From CADEDH01 sp047974625 (GTDB lineage: Bacteria > Actinomycetota > Acidimicrobiia > Acidimicrobiales > SZUA-35): a DNA stretch of 64,000 nucleotides. The stretch lies in NCBI GenBank assembly GCA_047974625.1, contig JBKECK010000119.1, forward strand, positions 25,292-89,291, given 5' to 3'. The notes below the pieces were generated by a model. It worked only from the letters and a program-made list of their open reading frames with translations. It was not told where the DNA came from and did not search any database. Position numbers and translations under genes: made by a program. Shown here one piece after another: positions 59,780 through 64,000 of the stretch. Within the stretch, counting starts at the first letter, position 1. Every line of letters begins with the position of its first letter.

Positions 59780-59833
59780 CTGTACCCCGGTACTTCGGCT
59801 CTTCGGCTGTACCCCGGTACTTCGGCTCTTCGG
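59780..59833 (+). repeat. Two direct 27-bp copies after the deacetylase gene
   Basis: A 27-bp unit beginning CTGTACCCCGGTACTTCGG occurs at 59780-59806 and 59807-59833 without change. Each holds the small palindrome GTACCCCGGTAC. It lies between convergent genes. Confidence 0.9.
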
Positions 59834-59860
59834 CCGAGGCCTCATCGCCCGGGGGCCGGG

Positions 59861-60427
59861 TCAGCTCTGCCAAACCTCGGACCCGTCCGGCTTGCCGAAA
59901 TCGTCGTCGGCGCCTAGGCCTAGGAGGCGCGTCACCCCGTACACCAAGTACTCGGCCAGCATCCCGATGACCAGGGCGATCATGACGAACAGGGCCGGGA
60001 CGGCCACGAACGCCAGCCCGGGTACGGCGATGGTGAGGACCTTCAGCGCCGAGGCGGGGCCGGCCTCCATCCAGCTGCGGGGCCCGGCGGCCAGGCGGAC
60101 GGCGGCCCACATCATCCAGCGACGCAGGAACGGCACCTGCAGCTCCCGCAACGCCCGGTAGAACAGTCCGTCCGCGTCCACCCGGGAGACCTGGCCCTCC
60201 CGGGCCAGGGCCCAGAGGTAGTCGTGCAGGATGGCCGCCTGGGTCCACCGGCCGTACCGCGGCAGCAGCCACACCACAACCCGGGGCACGGAGGCGAAGT
60301 CGGTGGTGAAGCCGCGCGGCACCGAGAACAGATCACGCTTCCCCCGGTAGAGGAAGGGCTCGACCAGGCGCCACCGCTTCCCCTCGGGGGGAATGGGCGT
60401 GACGACCACACGACCTTCGAACCCCAT
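59861..60427 (-). CDS. DUF1353-family protein with C-terminal membrane helices, 188 aa
   Basis: RWRLVEPFLYRG, FSVPRGFTTDFASVPRVVVW and QAAILHDYLWALAREGQVSR are the DUF1353 blocks (TDFASVPR and the HDYLW motif). DGLFYRALRELQVPFLRRW completes the domain. The ~70 C-terminal residues contain one or two hydrophobic helices (VPALFVMIALVIGMLAEYLV), an addition not usual for the family. Function unknown; DUF1353 genes are frequent in phages and near cell-envelope genes. ATG 60427. Confidence 0.85.
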   Translation of the reverse strand: MGFEGRVVVTPIPPEGKRWRLVEPFLYRGKRDLFSVPRGFTTDFASVPRVVVWLLPRYGRWTQAAILHDYLWALAREGQVSRVDADGLFYRALRELQVPFLRRWMMWAAVRLAAGPRSWMEAGPASALKVLTIAVPGLAFVAVPALFVMIALVIGMLAEYLVYGVTRLLGLGADDDFGKPDGSEVWQS

Positions 60428-60499
60428 GGGGTTGATTCAACCACATCCGCCACGTCGGTCGGCGCACGCGGCTGATTCAGCCCGGAGGGCGCGGCCGAT

Positions 60500-61258
60500 T
60501 CAGGCCGGCGGGGCCACCGACAGGCCGTTCACCTGGTGGGCGGCGATGAGTTCGGCCACCAGCCCGGTGGCCTTGGCCGCCTCCACGAAGCGTCGCAGGT
60601 ACTCGATCCCGGCGTCGTCCCGCCCCCGGGGTGTGCCCATGGCCTGCTGGACGGTGCTGAACGAACCGTCAAGGACGCGGGCGCTCGGCAGCCGGACGGC
60701 GTCGTCGATGAGCCGGGGCCGGAGCCCGGCCAGGGCGTCGAGCTTCTGGTCGACGAAGGCCTCGAAGGAACCGTCGAGGCCGGTGGCCTGGACCAGTTCG
60801 GCGTGGACCAGGTTCCGTTCCAGCCACAGGTCGTAGGCGGCCCGGTGGGCCGACGCCACCCGCCGCCCTGGCTGGTCGACGTCGGCCACCGTGACGATCC
60901 CGGAGCCGGCCGGCACCAGGTAGGTGGCCTCGATCTCGCAGTAGGCGGCGGTGAAGTCGATCACGGCGGCCCGCTGGGCCTCGGCGCCGATGTTGCCCAC
61001 GTCCCACGCCCCCGAGGGGGTGTCGTCGGCGATGGCGGCCGGGCTCCGGTAGCGGAGCAGTTCGATCGGGACGCCGAGGGCGTCGGCCAGGGCCCGGGCC
61101 ATCCCCGGCGACACCCCGGCCGGGTCGCCCTCGTCGGTCCGGCCGGTGACCAGCAGGAAGTTGCCCAGGTTGATGGCGGCCCGGAGCACACCGGTGGGGG
61201 CCAGGGCGGCCACCGCGGCCGGACTGGGCGAGGGGAGGCCGGTGGTGGGGTCGCTCAT
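60500..61258 (-). CDS. Cytosolic periplasmic-binding-fold (SBP_bac_3-like) protein, 252 aa
   Basis: GVLRAAINLGNFLLVTGR, GVSPGMARALADALGVPIEL, WDVGNIGAEAQRAAVIDFTA and YLVPAGSGIVTVADVDQPGR follow the order of amino-acid-type solute-binding proteins (family 3). There is no signal peptide or lipobox, so it is probably intracellular; it may bind or act on a small molecule. The 4-nt overlap with the SCP2-like gene and that gene's overlap with mca place it as third gene of the mca operon. Confidence 0.82.
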   Translation of the reverse strand: MSDPTTGLPSPSPAAVAALAPTGVLRAAINLGNFLLVTGRTDEGDPAGVSPGMARALADALGVPIELLRYRSPAAIADDTPSGAWDVGNIGAEAQRAAVIDFTAAYCEIEATYLVPAGSGIVTVADVDQPGRRVASAHRAAYDLWLERNLVHAELVQATGLDGSFEAFVDQKLDALAGLRPRLIDDAVRLPSARVLDGSFSTVQQAMGTPRGRDDAGIEYLRRFVEAAKATGLVAELIAAHQVNGLSVAPPA

Positions 61259-61602
61259 CGGGTCGCTCCGGTCAGGCGACGACGGACCTCCACGTCGTCG
61301 AGCAATTCGAGGATCCGCACCAGGGCCCCGGTGGCCCCGACCGGTTTGAGATCGCCCCGGATGAACTCGGGGGTCAACGGTTCCTCCCCGCCCAGCAACC
61401 GGTCGAGCTGGGCAGCCGACAGGGGCAGGGTCACCTCGACGTCGCCGGCGTCGCCGGGGCCGGTGACCCGGCCCCCGTCGATCGAGAGGACCACGTCGGC
61501 CCCCGAACCGGGGGTGAGGGCCACGGTGGCGGTGCCCTCCACCCCGGACCGGCCGTTGGTGGCCGCCACCAGGCGGTTCAGGAGGTTGTCGACGCCCGTC
61601 AC
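61255..61602 (-). CDS. SCP2 sterol-transfer-like domain protein, 115 aa
   Basis: A single SCP2-type domain: GTATVALTPGSGADVVLSID, GDVEVTLPLSAAQLDRLLGG, EEPLTPEFIRGDLKPVGATG and a final amphipathic helix (LVRILELLDDVEVRRR). The 'facing beta-sheet, then PxxAFxxGxLxVxG' design binds fatty or sterol-like ligands. It overlaps mca and the binding-protein gene by 4 nt on either side, so the three are translated together. Its tie to mycothiol chemistry is unclear. Confidence 0.82.
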   Translation of the reverse strand: MTGVDNLLNRLVAATNGRSGVEGTATVALTPGSGADVVLSIDGGRVTGPGDAGDVEVTLPLSAAQLDRLLGGEEPLTPEFIRGDLKPVGATGALVRILELLDDVEVRRRLTGATR

Positions 61603-62489
61603 GACAGGGCCCCCTCGGCCGGGCCGCCCGCCGTGCCGCTACCGGCCTCGAGGCCGGCCAGGAGGTCGTCCTCGGGCACGTCGGTGGCGACGGTGGAACG
61701 GGCCAGGATGTAGTCCTCCCACGGGTAGGCGTCGGCCGCCTCGGCGTCGGGCAACCCGAACCAGAAGCCGGCGTCGGGGTCGACCTGGGTGGCGTGGGCG
61801 AGCAGGGCCGCCGTCCGCACCGGATAGAAGTCGGCGATGTCGACCCGGGTCGTTATCCGCTCGTCCTGCGAGGGTCGGCTGAACCAGGTGTCGTCGTAGG
61901 GGGATTCGAGGCCGAGCTGGGCGAACCGTTCGTGGTGGGCAACCATGCGGGCCCGGCTCCAGGTGGAGTAGTAGAGCTTGGCCGGCTGCCACACCGGCCC
62001 CGCCTCCGGGTACCAGGTCGGGTCGCCGGCCCGGTCGTAGGCCAGGATGCTGATGTCGTGGACCCGGAGATGGTCCGGGTGGCGGTAGCCCTGCTGGTCG
62101 TCGGAGTAGGTGATGATCACGTCGGGCTGGAGGCGGCGGACGATGGCCACGAGCCGACCGGTGGCCTCGTCGAGGTCGGCCTGGGCGAAACACTCAGGAT
62201 GCTCGTTGGCCTCGGTCTCCGCCATGCCAGAATCCCGGTAACCGAGCCACACCAGTTCGTCGAAGCCGATGGCCTCGACGGCCCGTTCCAGCTCCTCGGC
62301 CCGCACCGCGGGCAGATTCTCCCGGATCTCCGGGCGGTCCATGGCGGGGTTGAGGATATCCCCCGCCTCCCCTCCGGTGGCCGTCACCAAGTACGCTTGG
62401 TGTCCATCGGCCACGTAACGGGCGATGGTGGGGGCGCCTTTCGACGCCTCATCGTCGGGGTGAGCATGCACAGACAACAGGCGAGCCAT
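61599..62489 (-). CDS. mca: Mycothiol S-conjugate amidase Mca (PIG-L/MshB family), 296 aa
   Basis: LLSVHAHPDDEASKGAPTIA contains the zinc-binding HPDDE; VTATGGEAGDILNPAMDRPE is the family's TGGE segment; YSDDQQGYRHPDHLRVHDIS carries the distal His. Within the PIG-L group the YSDDQQGYxHPDH form and the C-terminal RTALLAHATQVDP are those of Mca, which cleaves mycothiol conjugates to export mercapturates; MshB is the alternative. ATG 62489 is chosen because the motif must lie near the N-terminus and TAGCGT is 8 nt upstream. First gene of a three-gene operon. Confidence 0.92.
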   Translation of the reverse strand: MARLLSVHAHPDDEASKGAPTIARYVADGHQAYLVTATGGEAGDILNPAMDRPEIRENLPAVRAEELERAVEAIGFDELVWLGYRDSGMAETEANEHPECFAQADLDEATGRLVAIVRRLQPDVIITYSDDQQGYRHPDHLRVHDISILAYDRAGDPTWYPEAGPVWQPAKLYYSTWSRARMVAHHERFAQLGLESPYDDTWFSRPSQDERITTRVDIADFYPVRTAALLAHATQVDPDAGFWFGLPDAEAADAYPWEDYILARSTVATDVPEDDLLAGLEAGSGTAGGPAEGALS

Positions 62490-62497
62490 CCCATCGA

Positions 62498-62503
62498 ACG
62501 CTA
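62498..62503 (-). promoter_or_regulatory. Leaderless-type -10 box for mca
   Basis: TAGCGT on the minus strand, 8 nt from ATG 62489. Confidence 0.45.
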
Positions 62504-62627
62504 ACGCAGGGAGCGGCTCCGGCCGACGTCGGACGTAGCCACCAACCCCGGTGCCTGGCACCGCCGGCCCGGAACGACCCCGGGATCACCGGCCAAAACA
62601 ACCAGTCAGAACGGAGCAACCGCCACG

Positions 62628-63119
62628 ATGGACAGTCCAGAATCCTGGGCCGTCGCCTATCTCGCCTTCGCAGCCGCCTTCGGTGTCGGCGAACTGCTGA
62701 TGCCGGGCACCTTCTTCCTCCTGCCGTTCGCCGCGGGAGGTGTCGTGGCCTCGATCATCAGCCTGCTCGGTGCCCCCGTGCTCCTCAGCCTCCCAGTGTT
62801 CCTGGTGGTGTCGGTGGCCGCCCTGGTGGCGCTGCGGCCCCTGGCCCACCGGCTCGACAAGGACGCCCCCACCGTGACCGGGATCGGGGCCAACCGTCTC
62901 AACGGGGCCACCGCCACGGTCACCGAACGGATTGACCACGGCGGGATCGGCATGGTCCGGGTGGAGGGCGAGGAGTGGCGGGCCGAGACGATCGACCGCC
63001 AACCCCTCGAGGCCGGAACATCCGTGATCGTGGTGGAGGTGCGCGGAACCCGCCTCATCGTGGTGCCCAACGTCACCGGGGCCACCGGCCCCCCGCTGGC
63101 CGGTCCGCCGCTGGCCTAG
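62628..63119 (+). CDS. NfeD-family membrane protein, 163 aa
   Basis: Three hydrophobic helices (VAYLAFAAAFGVGELLMPGT, LPFAAGGVVASIISLL, LLSLPVFLVVSVAALVALRP) followed by the OB-fold NfeD_C domain: NRLNGATATVTERIDHGGIG, VRVEGEEWRAETIDRQPLEA, GTSVIVVEVRGTRLIVVP. NfeD proteins are membrane partners of SPFH proteins; the gene lies 108 nt upstream of one, the usual pairing. ATG 62628 is preceded by a run of purines (ACGGAGCA, about 12 nt before). Confidence 0.94.
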   Translation: MDSPESWAVAYLAFAAAFGVGELLMPGTFFLLPFAAGGVVASIISLLGAPVLLSLPVFLVVSVAALVALRPLAHRLDKDAPTVTGIGANRLNGATATVTERIDHGGIGMVRVEGEEWRAETIDRQPLEAGTSVIVVEVRGTRLIVVPNVTGATGPPLAGPPLA

Positions 63120-63227
63120 GACCCATCACCCGCCCGCCTCCCGCTCCAACCCGTACCCGCCCACCCCCGCCGCCCCGTGCGGGGCCAGACTCCCACCCCG
63201 GAACCGAACAGCAGAAAAGGCCAGCCG

Positions 63228-64000
63228 ATGCCCGCCCTGATCATCCTGCTCATCATCCTGATGTTCATCTTCATCTACGCCGCCATGGGGGTGAAGATCG
63301 TCCGCCCCTACCAGCGGGGCGTGGTCGAACAGCTGGGCCGGTACAAGGGGACGGTCGACCCCGGCATGCGGATCATCTTCCCGGGCATCCAGACCGTCCG
63401 GAAGGTGGACATGCGCGAACAGGTGATCGACGTGCCCCCCCAGGAGGTCATCACCGAGGACAATGTGGCCGTCTCGGTGGACGCCGTCGTCTACTACGAG
63501 CCCACCGATCCCCAGCGGCTGCTCTACAACGTGTCCAACTTCGTGATGGCCGTCACCAAGCTGGCCCAGACCAACCTGCGGAACGTGGTGGGCGAGATGA
63601 CCCTCGACGAGGCGTTCACCTCCCGGGAGCGGGTGAACGCCGCCCTCCGCCAGATCCTGGACGAGGCCACCGACAAGTGGGGTGTCCGGGTGGTGCGGGT
63701 GGAGATCCAACGGATCGATCCCCCGGCCGACGTCATGCACGCCATGCACGAGCAGATGAAGGCCGAGCGGACCCGGCGGGCCGTAGTCACCGAGGCCACC
63801 GGTGCCCGGGAGGCCGCCGTGACCCGGGCCGAAGGTGAGAAGGCGGCCGCCATCCTCACCGCCGAGGGCATCAAGCAGCGGGACATCCTCCACGCCGAGG
63901 GTGAGGCCCAGGCCACCCGGACCCGGGCCGAGGCCGAGCAGTACCGCCAAGAGGTGGTGGCCGCCGGTGAGGCCGCCGCCATCCACAGCGTGTACGGGGC
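63228..64000 (+). CDS. SPFH/Band-7 (stomatin-like) protein, 3' end outside window
   Basis: One N-terminal transmembrane helix (LIILLIILMFIFIYAAMGV), then the SPFH domain: VRPYQRGVVEQLGRYKGTVD, GMRIIFPGIQTVRKVDMREQ, VITEDNVAVSVDAVVYYEPT, KLAQTNLRNVVGEMTLDEAF and VVRVEIQRIDPPADVMHAMH. A long Ala/Glu/Arg coiled coil (MKAERTRRAVVTEATGARE onward) follows and runs off the window. Stomatin-like proteins form membrane microdomains with NfeD partners. ATG 63228 follows AGAAAAGG. About 257 residues are visible. Confidence 0.95.
   Translation, partial: MPALIILLIILMFIFIYAAMGVKIVRPYQRGVVEQLGRYKGTVDPGMRIIFPGIQTVRKVDMREQVIDVPPQEVITEDNVAVSVDAVVYYEPTDPQRLLYNVSNFVMAVTKLAQTNLRNVVGEMTLDEAFTSRERVNAALRQILDEATDKWGVRVVRVEIQRIDPPADVMHAMHEQMKAERTRRAVVTEATGAREAAVTRAEGEKAAAILTAEGIKQRDILHAEGEAQATRTRAEAEQYRQEVVAAGEAAAIHSVYG

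Noticed and set aside
1..64000. tRNA, rRNA, riboswitch or CRISPR features
   Set aside because: Intergenic regions were read for tRNA-like arms, conserved rRNA words and repeat-spacer arrays; none was found, though small RNAs cannot be excluded by eye.

Overview
The window is about 70% G+C with dense genes on both strands. The content points to an actinobacterium, most likely of the class Acidimicrobiia (inference). Supporting genes are the fused 2-oxoglutarate decarboxylase Kgd, a mycothiol-conjugate amidase (Mca), the actinobacterial mismatch endonuclease NucS, an F420-type luciferase-like oxidoreductase, a VanW protein and many scattered fatty-acid/steroid-type CoA enzymes. Many starts have a TANNNT box only 5-8 nt upstream, as expected for leaderless transcripts.

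Layout. 1-3.6 kb: 3' part of kgd. 3.7-7.4 kb: small membrane proteins, a pair made of a sigma-like HTH protein and a membrane protein, a 13-bp tandem repeat, and a HAD hydrolase. 7.5-9.7 kb: a protein joining a Zc3h12a-like (NYN) nuclease domain, an S1 domain and a histone-H1-like lysine-rich tail. 9.75-13.3 kb: a cassette of an LCAT-like acyl hydrolase, a 95-aa protein and a frameshifted transglutaminase-like/TPR protein, a candidate undescribed conflict system. 13.3-16.9 kb: FkbM methyltransferase relic, divergent SDR/TetR pair with a clear palindromic operator, esterase, truncated acyl-CoA synthetase.

16.87-22.8 kb: a low-G+C island. It begins at an ISL3-type transposase remnant fused to the broken acyl-CoA synthetase. 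It holds one leftward operon for a surface glycan: glycosyltransferase, sulfotransferase, O-antigen polymerase/ligase, methyltransferase and flippase.

23-31 kb: ettA, a zinc-ribbon/CysQ fusion, enoyl-CoA hydratase, an ABC1 (UbiB) kinase broken by two in-frame stops, nucS, and a MaoC hydratase/SDR pair resembling a split MFE-2. 31-38.7 kb: giant VanW protein, geranylgeranyl-reductase-like flavoprotein, PAS-GGDEF protein, and a selenoprotein gene read through an in-frame TGA (GrdB/PrdB-like family).

38.7-48.3 kb: enoyl-CoA hydratase, NTF2-like protein, amidohydrolase, Usp-like protein, an ABC-2 exporter whose permease genes are separated by a palindromic 32-bp tandem repeat, two class III CoA-transferases, MOSC protein. 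48.4-64 kb: Gfo/Idh/MocA oxidoreductase, a shikimate-kinase/PAP2 fusion, a small acidic protein, enoyl-CoA hydratase, HerA-like ATPase, LLM oxidoreductase, thiolase, secreted thermonuclease, PLP dehydratase, ChbG-like deacetylase, DUF1353 protein, the mca/SCP2/binding-protein operon, and NfeD/SPFH (cut by the window end).

No rRNA, tRNA or CRISPR array was recognised.
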